From Dugong dugon (Eukaryota; Chordata; Mammalia; Sirenia; Dugongidae), in contig CM057476.1 of assembly GCA_030035585.1 (NCBI GenBank), positions 19,018,501-19,082,500 of the forward strand: 64,000 bases of DNA, in the 5' to 3' direction. The translations under genes and the position numbers were made by a program. Below the pieces are notes generated by a model, which saw nothing but the letters and a program-made list of their open reading frames with translations, was not told where the DNA came from and did not search any database. This document shows positions 28,549-40,944 of the stretch, piece by piece; within the stretch, counting starts at the first letter, position 1, and every line of letters begins with the position of its first letter.

Positions 28549-29090
28549 GACAGTAAAGGGAAATTCTGCTTTTTCAATGGTTACCTTAACTTTTTAAATC
28601 CTCATCTTGACACAGATTATGGTTCTTCTCGTATCTATTTTGGCAAAGACTCTTAAGAGCAAAGCATGCTTCCATTATGGATACAACTTCGTTTGTTTGT
28701 AAATTCAAAGTTACTAACCAGAGCTACAAAACAAAGCCAAGAGCACTCCCTGCTACCAATATTTTCAATTTATTCAAGAAATCAGTTAAGTGGATTTGCA
28801 ATAAAGTACAAAATATATGTCATTTATCACCTTGCTTTTCATCAGATTACACATTTTAAATAAGCAGTATGCTAAAATTTGCTTTACCGATATGTTTCAA
28901 AAATACACAAATACTTTAACGTATTTATTTACCATGAAATTTATGAAGTTAGCTTATCATAGGATCATTTAATAAGCAAATGTTTACAATTAGTGGTCAT
29001 TTTTCTACACCACAGAAAATTTCTTGACACCTTTCATCATCTAGGAAAATAGGAAGCCTATCACAAATTTGTCACGTACAAATGAAATCA
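28549..29090. other. Intron 1 unique sequence
   Basis: AT-rich, nothing recognised. Confidence 0.45.
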
Positions 29091-29190
29091 ATCATTCAAC
29101 TAACACTTATTGAGCTTCTACTTGGTGCCAGGCAGTGTGCTAGAAACTAGGGGCACGAAAACCAAAGATACTCTCCACCTTCAAGAAACA
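29091..29190 (-). repeat. MIR/L2-like fragment
   Basis: ACACTTATTGAGCTTCTACT then GGTGCCAGGCAGTGTGCTAG, the antisense head of an old repeat tail. Confidence 0.55.
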
Positions 29191-29439
29191 GCGTCCACTT
29201 TCACGTTCATGCCCCTTGAGGTAGTTCCCAGAAAACTGGAAAATAATGAATTCCTTACTTTATTTTTCTTAAAGTTCTACTCATTTTAACTCAAAATGTA
29301 GTTAGTAAGATCACAGGAATCACTAACACTAGTGACACCCACAAATCATACCTTCATCTACCTTTATAACAACATTCAAGCTATATTTACATTTTGCTCA
29401 AACACATGGTATAAATTTTGCTAATCATGACTTTGCACA

Positions 29440-30016
29440 GTCTGGTCCCATCCTGCCCCTCCATCTTACACTACTCTTTCCCAATCACACCTGTTCCGAG
29501 TCCCGCCCAGTGAGATTACACACACCCAGGGGCAGGGACTCACCCTCAGGGTCTCGGAGACACTGAGTCTTCAATGCCCTGTCCTCTCAACTCCAGCAGA
29601 GCTCACAGGCCATACCACAGAATTCGGTGTCAGAATCAGATACTTGAGGCCACATGGAAGCTTGTAATTTATCTTTTATACTTTCACACATTTTAAAAGC
29701 AAACCAAAACATTAAGCTTGCCAAAGCAGACTTCGTAAAAAAAAAAAAAAAAATTTTTAAATTACACCAGAAAACCAAGTCCCTAATCTCAGTACACTTC
29801 TCATCATGAAACGTTTGCACGAGAAGAGTTCTTGGAAACCATGTAGTGCGAACCCTTCACTGTTCAGGTTCAGGCACTGAGGCACTCGGCTCTCAAGGTG
29901 CAGTGGTGAAGTACAATCAAAGATTCTGGACAGATGGACCCCACACACTTGTAAGATTTTCTCACTGCCAGCATTAGGAGGGATGTAGGAAAAATTAATT
30001 TTCTGATGAAAAGAAT
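29440..30016. other. Intron 1 unique block with a strong leftward donor
   Basis: A repeat-free block. Leftward CCTGAGG|GTGAGT at about 29,540-29,552 is a strong splice donor preceded by GC-richer sequence. The frame that would join exon 2 is open for about 14 codons after a stop and has no ATG, so it could only be a non-coding alternative exon, if anything. Confidence 0.25.
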
Positions 30017-30028
30017 CAATAACAAAAA

Positions 30029-30195
30029 CTAAAACAAAAACCCAAACCTGCTGCCATTGAGTCGACTCCGACTCATAGTGACCCTATAGGACACAGTAAA
30101 ACTGCCCAGAGGGTTTCCAAAGAGCAGCTGGTGGATTCAAACTGCTGACCTTTGGTTAGCAGCCAAGCTCTTAACCACTGCACCACCAGGGCTCC
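30029..30195 (-). repeat. AfroSINE, short form, with 12-bp TSD
   Basis: A perfect CAATAACAAAAA duplication at 30,017-30,028 and 30,196-30,207 fixes both ends. Confidence 0.95.
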
Positions 30196-30619
30196 CAATA
30201 ACAAAAAGGAGAGGTCAGTTATTCTCCCATTTGAGGAATGATAGGAATTTATTAAGGACTCGAAATACAGATACAGAACCAGAGCCTACCTCTGACCAGT
30301 ACAAGCTGCCCCAACTTACAATCATTACAATGGCCTGATCCATTTCCCAAAGGTCACAGAAACCAAGACACTTAAAAACTCCAGCCCCTTTCAAGCCGTG
30401 GTTCCCAAATAAACAGAAGAAAAAAACAAAAAAGGATCATGAGTATTTTGAAAAAAACTTCCCAGAAGGCTCTGATCTCCCTCTGATTTCTGGGGCTCAG
30501 GTGCGCTGTTTTAGAGAGAACAGAAACTTTCAAAAGTAAGCAGGACTTCTTCCAGCTAGCAGGGCCAGCTCCTTTGATGGGTTCTGCCTGGCCCCAAATG
30601 CTTCCCTTCAACTCTTTCT

Positions 30620-31365
30620 TTTTTTTTTTTTTTTTTTTAATTGTTGTGCTTTAAGTTAAAGTTTACAATTCAAGTTAGTCTCTCATACAAAAATTTATAC
30701 TTACTTGTTATGTGACCCTTGTTGGTTTCCCCATACGGTGACAACACACTCCTTCTTTCCACTCCGGATTTCCCGTGTCCATTCAACCAGCTCCTGACCC
30801 TCTCTCTGCCTTCTCATCTCACCTCTGAACAGGAGCTGCCCATTCAGTCTTATAGAGCTAAGAAACATCCTCTTCACGAGTATCATTTTACGTCCCACAG
30901 TCCAGTCCAGTCTTTGTCTGAAGAGTTGGCCTCAGGCATGGTTTTAGTTTTGGGCTAACAGAGATTCGGGGGGGGGGGGGCCGTGTCTTCCAGGGTCCCT
31001 CCAGTCTCAATCAAACCATTAAGTCTGGTCTTTTTACTGGAATTTGAGTTCTGCACCCCACTTTTCTCCTGCCCCATCAGGGACTCTTTGTTGTATTCCC
31101 TGTCAGGGCAGTCTTTGGTGGTAGCCGGGCACCATCTAGTTCTTCTGGTCTCAGGCTGATGAAAGTCTCTGGTTTATGTGGCCCTTTCTGTCTCCTGGGC
31201 TATTACTTTCCTTATGTCTATGGTGTTCTTCATTCTTCTTCACTCCAGGTGGATTGGGACCAGTTGATGCATCTTAGGCTGCTGGCTAGCTTTTAAGACC
31301 CCGGACACCACTCACCAAAGCGGGATGCAGAACATTTTCTTAATAAACTTTGTTATATCAACGCT
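30620..31365 (-). mobile_element. L1-type 3' UTR fragment
   Basis: The antisense view: T-run, TTAAGTTAAAGTTTACAATTC, ATCCCGTGTCCATTCAACC-like text, a G13 run (30,968-30,980), GTCTTTGGTGGTAGCCGGGC and AAGACCCCGGACACCACTC. Same family as 63,061-64,000. Confidence 0.85.
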
Positions 31366-33043
31366 TCCTTTGACTTTTTTTTACCCGGACTGGATGAAAA
31401 AATTTCAGAGACACAATCTGTTTATAAATAAGGAACCCCTTTTTAAAAACATGAATATTGGCCTCTAAAAGGGTTAAGGGACATGGGTCAAATAAGATGA
31501 TACAAATAAAAGCCACAACAGTCCCAGCACTCAGTAACCATGGTACATAGTCTAGTAATAACTCGATCATCTATGAACACGTAAGTGGGGAGGAGTGTGA
31601 AGCATCTGTGAAGCTTTGCTACCACTATTGAAAGGAGATCAGCTTAGCCAGAGGAGTGGAAGCTTCAAGTTGAGAGCGAGATGAAGGAGGATGAAGAACT
31701 TGGAAGACGAGGGTAGATCTGGAGGGCTGCTGTGGCCACACAGCTGGACAGGGAGCACTTAGGAGGTGAAGTGTGGCTATTTACTTCTGTTCCCATGACT
31801 CCCACCTCCCAAGATCCAGAATCTGGCTATCATTATTACCAGTTTAACAGACCGAGCTGAAGTTAAACAGATTTTTTCAGTTGGGCTGGGAACTTACCCA
31901 CCTCTTAGAATGCTGAATCTATACGAAACATGCCACTCTGAGTTGCAAATTACTTTGGAACACAACCCAGTGCCGAGCTGGGGAATGAATGTACACACTG
32001 CCTCCAAAACAGACATTGTGTCTGTGCTCTCGAGCATTCACTTCTCCTAGAGAACCACAGGACCCATCATGATCCTCTGCAGGTGAGATGCATCATGTTG
32101 TTACACGTGACAATGCAATTCAGTCCAGGGTACACAAGACATCTCTATACTGAATAAGAAGACCAAACTGGCATCTTGGGGTAAAAAAACGGACTGCCGA
32201 CAACTGACTTTTTCCTACAGTAACACTGTGAAGCCAACAGTGCCCCACGCAAGAGAGGGCCTATTTCAAAAACAGACAATATGCACTTTATTAAGTATCA
32301 CCCCAAAGAGCTGTGGCCAGGACTGGTTGGCTCCAGTCTCTCTCCTGCCTGCCAAGAAAAACTACGATGGTAATGTTAAGCTAAAGATGCTACTAACCAC
32401 GAAATTAATTCATCATCTAGCTTATAAAGTGCTAGTCTCCCAATAAATCCCTCTGCTTAAGCAAAATGATAGCTCAAATTTGCATGGGTTTCTCAGCCAC
32501 CAAACACTCAGGCAGCATTTGATTTTTTGTATTAATAAATCGGTCTCAATTCTTTAAGGGCCTAAGAATGAAAGGAATTAGAAACTTTAACTAGAAAAGA
32601 ATGCCTGACCATTATGAGAAGGAATTTAAGTTCTCTTTCATGTGAAGTAAGCAAATAATGGTGATTAAACATTTGTCCTAAGAAGGGGATGCTTGTGAAT
32701 TTTGTTAAGAACCTTTAGAATGTCAAAACTAGAAAACACCTGCCAAAGGCTTCACTCTACCAACACCTCCTTTCCCGTGTGTTTAAGGCCTTTACGACAC
32801 AGAAAAAACTACGGTATTGTTCATCCAGGATGAAGGCCTCAGTAGTTGTTGGGACATGGACACACATCCAATTCCACAATGGGGCAAAAAAGGCGCATAC
32901 ACCAAACCACCACGTGCCAGACACTTCGGTGTCCAAATCTGTACAATGAAGGCTTTGCACCATATGGTTTCCAAATACTTTATGTTGGGTTCCCAGAGAC
33001 AAAAATGACCACACTGAAAACCAATGATCACCTTCTAAAACCC
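31366..33043. other. Intron 1 unique sequence
   Basis: About 1.7 kb without clear repeats. Overlapping frames on both strands at 32.76-33.08 kb are chance. A donor-like GGTGG|GTAAGT near 31,897 has a stop just upstream in the needed frame. Confidence 0.45.
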
Positions 33044-33195
33044 TAAAAAAAGAAAAAAGAAAAAAACCCATTGCCGTCAAGGCAGGTTCCGACTCATAGC
33101 GACACTATAGGACAGAGCAACACTGCCCCATGGGGTTTCCAAGGCTGCAATCTTTAGGGAAACAGACTGCCATACCTGTCTCCCACTCTGAAACC
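33044..33195 (-). repeat. AfroSINE, truncated
   Basis: The plus view shows an A-rich tail, then CCCATTGCCGTCAAGGCAGG and GGCTGCAATCTTTAGGG. The tRNA-like head is missing. Confidence 0.88.
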
Positions 33196-33880
33196 CTAAG
33201 GGGGTTTTAATCATGCCTGTTACACTCTGGGTGGTTCCAGTACTAGACTTGTGCTGCTCCTGTGAAATTTCAGCATTTTCATGCACAGATGGTCTAATAT
33301 TGCCGATTACTCTGGCAAGACACAATACAAGGTGGTGTATGCAATGAGTTGGTCTTTAGAACATCTGAGACAAACCCCTGCAACTACTGCTTACTAAAGG
33401 TCAGATGATAAGATTGAGGAAGTAAAAAGGGGATTACTGAAACTCTGGTCAGGGAACTTCGCATTAAAACTAATAAAGCAAGTTTACCAAAGGCTTATCA
33501 ATTCATACTTCCAACTATAAAAATGAATTTACACTAAATATGGAAAAGGGGAGGAGGGGCCAGGTCCTGAGCTGGTGCAAGTCTCTCAAGCTCCTGTTAC
33601 CTTGCCCCTTATCTGTTAACGAGAGGCAGACCAGCTCGGGAGTTCCCGCTCTGGCTGCGATTCACAGTCACCAGGGGGCTCTGCCAGGAGCTGTGCTATT
33701 AAAGGTCTACAGCTGATCCTCACGTGCAGTCAGGAATGAGGATCTCTGGACCTGAGAAATAATTTCCAAATCTTCCCCCCACCCACAAATTCTGTATTCT
33801 TAAAAGGGGTAAGATACTGGATGCTACAGATGATCCAGTTTTCATAATTTTTAAAAAAGAAATGTAGGTAATTATATGCT
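33196..33880. other. Intron 1 unique sequence
   Basis: Nothing recognised. Confidence 0.45.
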
Positions 33881-33995
33881 GGAGAAAGATGTGGCAGTCT
33901 GCTTCCGTAAAGATTTACAGCCCTGGAAACCACATGGGACAATTCGACTCTGTCCTATAGGGTCGCTATGAGCTGGAATCAACTTGACAGCTTAG
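33881..33995 (+). repeat. AfroSINE 3' half
   Basis: AGAAAGATGTGGCAGTCTGC to GCTGGAATCAACTTGACAGC. 5' truncated; antisense to CORO1C. Confidence 0.88.
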
Positions 33996-34694
33996 GTACT
34001 TGTATGAGCAAGGGGTGGGGAATATTTGTATTGTGAAATTATTGTCTTCAGTCACACAAATACAGGACTTTCAACTCTGCTTTATATTTCAGTTTCTCTC
34101 TCTCTCACTGTGATCCTTGCATGGTCTTAATTTAATTTCTCATTACTGTGGCAAACAGAAGCCATTTTTGTTATTAACCTAAAATTGAAGTGACAGGCCT
34201 AATTTAACATCCCATGAAACTATTGAGGTTCTTTCCCCTACAGAATGTGACACTTTATCACCATGCTGCCATCCACATCATAACCAAATGAGTATCTCAA
34301 GCACTTCCAAACCCTCAAAAGATCAATCGTTTGCTGGGGTCTTGATCCTTTTCCTTAAAATAGAGACAGGGAGGCAGGCAGACAGACAGATGGAATACAA
34401 GCATAATGTCTGAATAAAGGAAGTTTGTCTGAACATACATTTCCAATTTGGACAGATGCAAAAAAACACTGCCTCATTTTTGACACCATCTTCCCATCCT
34501 AAAATTAGAGGGATTTTTTCTTTTATTTTTCCTTCTTGGTGATTCAACTTTGATTCAACGTCTAAAATGCTAGGTGGGAGTGGGGATTCACACCTTGATA
34601 GCTTAACATCAGAAATAAAATGTATTAAATTTACTCCACTTGATTCTACACAGTTCCATTCATTAACAGACATTCAAAAGTCAAAAGGGTGGGT

Positions 34695-35110
34695 ACAGGA
34701 ACTTATTCAGTGTCTACTAGGTGGCGCAAACTGTTTACACTCAACTGCTAACCTAAAGGTTGGGGGTTTGAATCCACCCGGCAGAACCAAGGAAAAAAAG
34801 ACCTGGTGATCTGCTTCCATTAAGATTAAAGTCAAGAAAACCCTACGGAGCAGTTCTACTCTGTAGCATATGGGTTCACCATGAGTCGAAATCGACTCGA
34901 CAGCAACTAACAACAACTCTGTATTAGGCGCTTTCCATACTTTTCTTCATTTAATCTTCACAATAACCCTGCAGGGTAACCATTAGCAACCCCATACTAC
35001 AGAAGGGGAAGCTGTGGCTCAGAAGTGAGGGAATTTGGCTAGTTAAGTCACAGCTAGTAAGAGGTGAAGTCAAGAGTGAAACCTAGCTCAGTCTGGCTCT
35101 AAAGGCCTGC
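34695..35110 (-). repeat. MIR split by an AfroSINE
   Basis: MIR head text (ACTTATTCAGTGTCTACTA) lies left of the SINE and the body (TGTATTAGGCGCTTTCC, GAAGGGGAAGCTGTGGCTCA, TCACAGCTAGTAAGAGG) lies right of it at 34,918-35,110. Confidence 0.8.
34718..34917 (+). repeat. AfroSINE in MIR
   Basis: TAGGTGGCGCAAACTGTTTA with B box GGTTTGAATCC, ending CGACTCGACAGCAACTAACA. The tail matches the RTE 3' end word for word over about 25 bases with few changes. Antisense to CORO1C. Confidence 0.92.
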
Positions 35111-35874
35111 ATCTTCACTACCTCGGTTTTTCTAAATGCAAAGCTTCCTTAGAGCAAGAAAAGGAACAGTACCAATCGTTCATTGAGCCTAACGTGACAA
35201 AGCAGAAAACTGAAACTTATTTTTCTTCTTCTCTTTACTACTTTGCTACAATCCAATCACTTTAATGGACACAAAAGAAGAAAATATACTCCAAAATGGC
35301 CAAGTGGTTTCTCCTAATTTTTAAGAAGGAGCTAAGTAAAATATTTGAATTAAATTATTAAAAATGAACAAAAGAACATGAAATGTAGCTAAGGAATACT
35401 GACAAGAGTTAAATGATCTGAAAGAAGCAAGAGAGCACGAACAAAAGAATTAAAAGTAAGAACGTCTGTGTCCTTAAAATCCAATTTACGCCTATTATCA
35501 TGAGCACACACTTGTAGTTCCAATAGTGACTGACTGCCCCAATACCATCAGGGGTAGCCTGTGTGCATTGTGTGTGGCTAACGTGTACATACTAAATGTG
35601 TGTTCCCTGGCCATCTGCCCTACTGAGAAGGCTGCGTGCCAGTCATTACTGTTCATTAGGGGTAAAGAACCTGGACGAGGATGTTCTGCCCAAGGGAAAA
35701 CGTCTCGAACACTTGGTTTTGCATCTGAGCACTTTTCTGGTAAGAGCTGGACTTGGATGCTGGAAACACCGAGGGGAATTACTTCTGCACTTCATGCTAT
35801 TTTAAAATAGGCAGCAAAGACATGAATAATAAAGAAACCCCTGACTTCAGGATATTTCCAGTTAACTTCAATAA
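35111..35874. other. Intron 1 unique sequence
   Basis: Nothing recognised; two overlapping plus frames at 35.5-35.8 kb are chance. Confidence 0.45.
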
Positions 35875-36380
35875 ATAATCACTCATTCAGCAAATATGCA
35901 CTAGGCACTGGGGACAGAGTTATGAGCAAGAGAAGCAGGTCTGCCTTTCATGTGACTTTCTCTCTCACACTCTAGTTTCTATGTGAAAGCGCCTTTCAGA
36001 CTATAAGCTCAGGTTCAGGTCCAATTCCTTGTAGCAGGCAGTAGTGATAACTGGACTCTCTATGAGGGCAGGGACAATGTCTGCCTTGTGGATGGGGAAA
36101 GTTTCGTGACCTGATTCCCAAAGGACAAGTGGGGTTCAGCCAGTGGAAAGGGGGTGGACTAATAAGTGCATCACAAGATGATTTGAAGGCTGGGAAGTTT
36201 CAGGGAGAGGCACTGAGATAAAGACATAGGAAGGGGAGTAGTAGATGATAATAAGGCAGGCTGAAATCAGAGACTGCCTTGATCCACTATCCCATTAAGG
36301 AGTCTGAATTTTATTCCATAAACAACGGGTGGGGACCACCAAGGAATCTGACAGGGGAATGACATGTTTCCAATGAACTC
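35875..36380 (-). repeat. Ancient L2-like repeat
   Basis: CATTCAGCAAATATGCACTAGG and GGCACTGGGGACAGAGTTATG, later GGAGTCTGAATTTTATTCC and AGGGGAATGACATGTTTCC, text common to a very old mammalian repeat. Family and orientation uncertain. Confidence 0.4.
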
Positions 36381-36549
36381 TTCTGATCTATAACACATCT
36401 TAAAATGAACTAATGCAAATCTTTAACTCTTCCGCATTTAGCTTTTCATTTATACAGCCAAAATACTGATGAAGATGTAAGTTAAGGTCTAAATGATTTC
36501 TAACTAGTAAGCCTTCGTTATGCATATACCAGACATCATCATAATTAAA

Positions 36550-37672
36550 AATGTTTGTGTGAAGAAACAATCCACATGGTGGGGAAAAAATTTTGCAAAT
36601 CATCTATCTGATAAGCTACTTGTATCTAGAAAACATCCAGAACTCTTACAGCTTAATAATTCAAAGATAATAATCCAGTTTAAAAATGAGAAAAGGTTCT
36701 GAATAGCCATTTCTCTAAAGAAGATATACATATGGCCAATAAACACATGAAAAGATGCTCTACATCATTCGCCGTAAGAGAAATGCGAATCAACACCACA
36801 ATGAGATACCGCTACGCACCCACTAGAATGGCTACAATCAAAAAGACAGATAATTGCAAGTGTTGGAGAGAATGTGGAGATATCAGAACCTTCATATACT
36901 ATTGGTGGCAATGCAAAAGGATGCAGTCACTTTGGAAAACAGTCTGGCAGCTCCTCAAAAGGCTGAAGAGTTACCATATGCCCAGCAATCCACTACCATC
37001 CAAGAGAAATAAAAACATGTTCACACAAAAACTTGTACGTGAATGTTCAGAGCAGCACTATTCACAATAGCCAAAAAGGGGAAACAACACAAATGTCCAT
37101 CAACTGATGAATGCATAAACAAAAAATGGTATATCCATACAATGGCATATTATTTGGCAATAAAAAGAAATGAAGTACTGATACCTGCTACAACAAAGAT
37201 TAACCTTGAAAACATCATGCTAAGTAAAAGAAAAAACCAAAACCCACTGCCGTCAAGTCGATTCTGACCCTACAGGACAGAGAAGAACTGCCCCATAGGG
37301 TTTCCAAGCAGCGCCTGGTAGATTCGAACCACTGACCTTTTGGTTAACAGCTGTAGCTCTCAATCACTATGCCACCAGGGTAAAAGAAGCAGTCACGAAA
37401 AACCATACATTGTCTGATTCCATTTATATGAAATGTCCAGAACAGGCAAATATAAAGAGACAAGTAGACTGGTGGTTGCCTAGGGCTACAGGGATTGGGG
37501 AAGGAGTGTATGGGGTTTCTCGCTGGGATGATGAAAATGTTCTAAAATTGACTGTGGTGGTGATGGTTGCACATATCCTAAATATACTGAAAACCATTGA
37601 ACTGTGCACTTTAAATGAGTGAATTGTAAGGAATATGAACTGTATCTCAATAAAGCTGTTATTGTTTTAAAA
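36550..37672 (+). mobile_element. Old L1 LINE, ORF2 end and 3' UTR
   Basis: Degenerate ORF2 C-terminus in more than one frame: [57 protein letters not shown], then AALFTIAKKGKQHKCPSTDE and KKWYIHTMAYYLAIKRNEV. The 3' UTR reads CATTGAACTGTGCACTTTAA and TCTCAATAAAGCTGTTATTG. An AfroSINE splits it at 37,232. Older in look than the 21.7-kb L1. Confidence 0.93.
37232..37380 (-). repeat. AfroSINE inserted in old L1
   Basis: A short-form copy. AAGTAAAAGA(A) occurs on both sides (about 37,222 and 37,380), the target duplication. Confidence 0.92.
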
Positions 37673-38411
37673 AGATTCATTATGCACTGTCGAAACACAG
37701 AGTAAGCTCTCAGAAGGGCATATAGAATCTTGCTCACTCACTTTAAAGGATGTGAACTAGGGCAATGAAAACACAGAGAGATTCTATTACTTAACATTCT
37801 AGGTATTAGGTCATACTGAAATATTCATGAGGTTTTCCTGTTTTAATACAGAAAAGGCATCTTAAGTTAAAAAGGACTTTCTTACAAGTATCAGAAGAGT
37901 TTTCAGAACTCAGGGAGAGGAAAATAAGCTTAAGAGTTTTTATCACATGGTTTTGTACCCTGAATATGAAACTGGCACCCAAATTTATTATTGCTGCAGA
38001 GGTCAAAGATAAACAGCCCAATTAACCATATCTGTTTCTAAAGCACCAGTTTGTGGCAAATTAAAATATTAATAAATAAATATTTTGCAATCATCAGAAT
38101 TGACTCTTTCAGAATCATTTACTCTTTTGGACATTCCATTTCATAGGCATTAGAGCAACTCTGCTCCTCATGGCTGGAGTGGATCCCAGAAGTGACAGAG
38201 GGGTTAAGCCTAAAATTTAAATTAAAAAAATACAACAGAGTTTAAAAATGATATTTGCCAATCCTACATCTAATCCTAATCTATAAAGTAAAAGACATAA
38301 ATGCTGATTAGCGCAATCTATAGGGCAAAGTAACAAATGATCATGAAAAATTCAATATTGTGTGCGGTGATATTTCACTAGCATGTACCTCCCCCTCCCT
38401 CCCCCCAAAAA
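37673..38411. other. Intron 1 unique sequence
   Basis: Nothing recognised; a C-rich run precedes the next SINE. Confidence 0.45.
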
Positions 38412-38612
38412 ATACAATCCATTGCCATCCAGTTGATTCCAACTCATAGCTACCCTACTGGACAGAGTAGAACTGCCTCATTGGGTTTCCAAGGCTGTAA
38501 TCTTTATGGAAGCAGACTGCCACATCTTTCTCTCACAGAGCTGATGGTGTATTCGAACTACTGACCTCTCAGTTAGCAGCCGAGCACTTAACTCCTGTGC
38601 CACCAGAGCTTC
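38412..38612 (-). repeat. AfroSINE, long form
   Basis: The plus view runs from ATCCATTGCCATCCAGTTGA to GTGCCACCAGAGCTTCT. Confidence 0.92.
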
Positions 38613-39539
38613 TTTACTAGCATGTGTCTATTAAAATTCCTCAGGCTTTAATGTACCTTTCACAAGAAATCAAAAACACAGACAAGGCACATTCTGGATT
38701 TACTAAAAAGGGTGTGTACCTGGCTTTTATGACCAATCTTTGTTCAATCCTCAGCATACATGACTATCACCTACCACAAAATACCGTACTTCAGGGCCTA
38801 ATGTACTACACAATTCTCTGTATTATTTCACTTTTTTTTCCTATTAATTTATGAAATCATCGAGCTCCAATGCTTACTATTAGGCTTCATATCCTAACAT
38901 TATGACTGAAACATACCTCCACATCAAATAAAACAGTTTCCTTAAATCAGCCTTCTGAAATGTACAGGATCAAGTCCAAAAGAGGTTTTCCCCATTTCTT
39001 TAGTTTCATAGGAATGCAGAGAGTGAATTAATACTAAACAGCTATCTATTAGCCACCGCTTATACTCAACCATGTTTCATCTATTCCAGCAGGCCCTGGT
39101 GTCAGGAGAGAGTTCTGCCAGATAAAGACAATGAGGTGCATTATTATATAGAGTGACTAAGAGCCGTACGAATACTGTTTTAGAACGTAATCCCAGGCAG
39201 GACGGTTGTGGTAAGAGGGTCTAGTATTTTGTGATAACTATTTCCAAAAGTAAATATATTTGCCACCCAGTACCAGTTTAAAAACACACACTAAATTCAA
39301 TTCTTTTAAAATGTCTTATGGGAAAGCCTATCCTGGAGATGAACAACTTGCAATTTGCTTCTCACTCTGAATCCGACGTTTGCAACATGTAGAGCAAGCA
39401 CTTCAGACACCACAAAACATCAGCAGCCTACACTGAGGCCAAATATAGGATGTGATTCTAAACCACGATGCAGTAAAGCCTACGTTTCCTTTTCCAGCGC
39501 TCAAAACCCTTTGAACACTCCCAAAAAAGGACGGCAGGG
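38613..39539. other. Intron 1 sequence next to the CpG island
   Basis: AT-rich unique sequence. A 261-codon plus-strand frame starts at 39,355 and runs into the CpG island; judged spurious. Confidence 0.45.
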
Positions 39540-39972
39540 CCTGCGCCTCCCTCTAAGAGGAAGCCCCTTTCTTCTCAGCTCGCTCCCCGCAGCCTGCCAC
39601 TTCCCCCAACACATTCGAATCATAGGAGAGAAAGAGAGCCGGTGGTGTGCTTGCTCCGGTGTGGACGGGCGGGAGGGCTCGGTTCCTGCATTTCCACTCT
39701 CAACATCTGATCTCATCCTCGTTCACTGGGGCGCTGCGGAGCCCCACCTGCCGCCCGCTCCTTTTGATTACCCCCGCCAGCTGCCCCACAAAGAGGGGAG
39801 CAGACCCCTGAATCTCCCAGTTCACTCTCTGCCCCAGACCCCCCACCCTGCAGCGATCCGGCTAGGGTCTTCCTCTCCACTCCTCCCCCGGCCCGCCAGT
39901 CCCAGCCCTCGGATCCCTTGGCCGGGCTCAGCCTCCTCCAAAGCCTCCCCCACCCATATTACTCCAGCTCTA

Positions 39973-40003
39973 GCCCTTCCCCGCCCTTCCCCGCCCTTCC
40001 CCG
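39973..40003. repeat. Short tandem 10-mer in CpG island
   Basis: Three copies of a CCCTTCCCCG-type 10-mer in the first part of intron 1, each creating a GC-box-like CCCCGCCC. A looser repeat of about 80 bp with CCTAAAAcCTtCC cores lies at about 40,230-40,340. Confidence 0.6.
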
Positions 40004-40630
40004 GCCCCTACCCCAGACCTTCAGGGCCGAAAGCTGATCTTGCACCCAGAGCCCAGGCGACCCCCAAACCCGGCGGCCACCCTCGCCCCAGCCCCACGCG
40101 AGCCTGGTCCCTACCCACCCCCCACCCACTCGCTCCCTAGGGCGGCTCAAACCCCGCCCCCAGGCCTGGCGCCTCCAGGCCCAGTTCCCTAGGCTCTAGC
40201 AGCCCCTCCTCACCAAGCATCTCACCTAACGAGGCAGGTCTCGGACTCCTAAAACCTTCCTTGGGCAACCGCCTCCCCTCTAAGCCCTCGGCCCCTCCTT
40301 CGGCCAAGAAGGTCCTGAACCCCTAAAAACCTCCCCTGAGCAGTCTCTTCCCCAAACGGACCCCGGGCCACGCCGTTCTGTCCCTAACCTTCCCCTCATC
40401 CAGATCCCCAACCTCCGCAGCAGCACCCAGCCCCAATCCCTGCACATCGGCTAGGGTGGACCCCGATGCAAGTATCCCCGCTCCACGCGCTAACCCCAGC
40501 CTGCTCCCCTCCACTGGGCCCTGCTCCACGCCCTGCCGAGTCCTGTCAGCCGGCGCCGGCACTTGCTGAGAGGACCGGTTCCCCCGCCCGGCTCGCTCCC
40601 AAGCGGCCCCACCGGGCGCGCGCCGCTCAC

Positions 40631-40745
40631 CAGGGCCGAGGTGCCTGAGGCGCCGCCGCCACCGAAGTCCCCGCTGCAAAGCCGGGCGAAGCCTCTAACC
40701 GCTGCCGCCTCCGCCTGGCACTAAGCGCCGCGCGGGGGAGGGGCG
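40631..40745 (-). other. CORO1C: Probable CORO1C exon 1 (non-coding)
   Basis: Within the CpG island a leftward donor CCCTG|GTGAGC sits at 40,631/40,630. It follows a GC-rich leader (GGCGGCGGCGCC) with no conserved protein. The exon length is an estimate: no TATA box is seen, GC boxes cluster just upstream at 40,777-40,801, and a start near 40,720-40,800 would be typical. A second donor-like site (GTTAG|GTGAGA, about 40,225) could be used instead. Both are inferred from sequence only. Confidence 0.5.
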
Positions 40746-40835
40746 CGGGCAGCCGCCGCTGCTGCCGCGCTCAGACCCCGCCCCCGCGCCGCCCCGCGCC
40801 CAACCAGGGCCGTCAAACTGGGGCGGACCCCGCCT

Positions 40836-40843
40836 ACTTCCGG
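40836..40843 (-). promoter_or_regulatory. ETS-family site in CORO1C promoter
   Basis: ACTTCCGG on the plus strand reads CCGGAAGT leftward, a full ETS core. It sits about 90-200 bp upstream of the inferred exon 1 and beside GC boxes at 40,820-40,826 and 40,829-40,835, a common housekeeping promoter layout. Site call by motif only. Confidence 0.45.
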
Positions 40844-40944
40844 GAGGGGAAGCCGGCTTCCCACCCCACGTCCCACGCCCGCTAGCGCCACCTCTGGTCG
40901 CGCCGAGGGATGTAGGTGGTGCGCGGAGGAAGGCGGTGTCCCGG

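Noticed and set aside
39355-40140. Longest open frame in the window, 261 codons on the plus strand, Pro/Ser-rich, antisense to CORO1C
   Set aside because: It lies in the CpG island where stop codons are rare by composition, the first third is AT-rich text with no domain, and there is no recognisable homolog or plausible promoter context. Kept only as a possible antisense transcript region.
40880-40905. CTCF-like GCGCCACCTCTGG near the promoter, and a GCGCCCCCATCTGG variant near 59,720
   Set aside because: Both differ from the CTCF core at two or more key positions; not called without a weight-matrix score.
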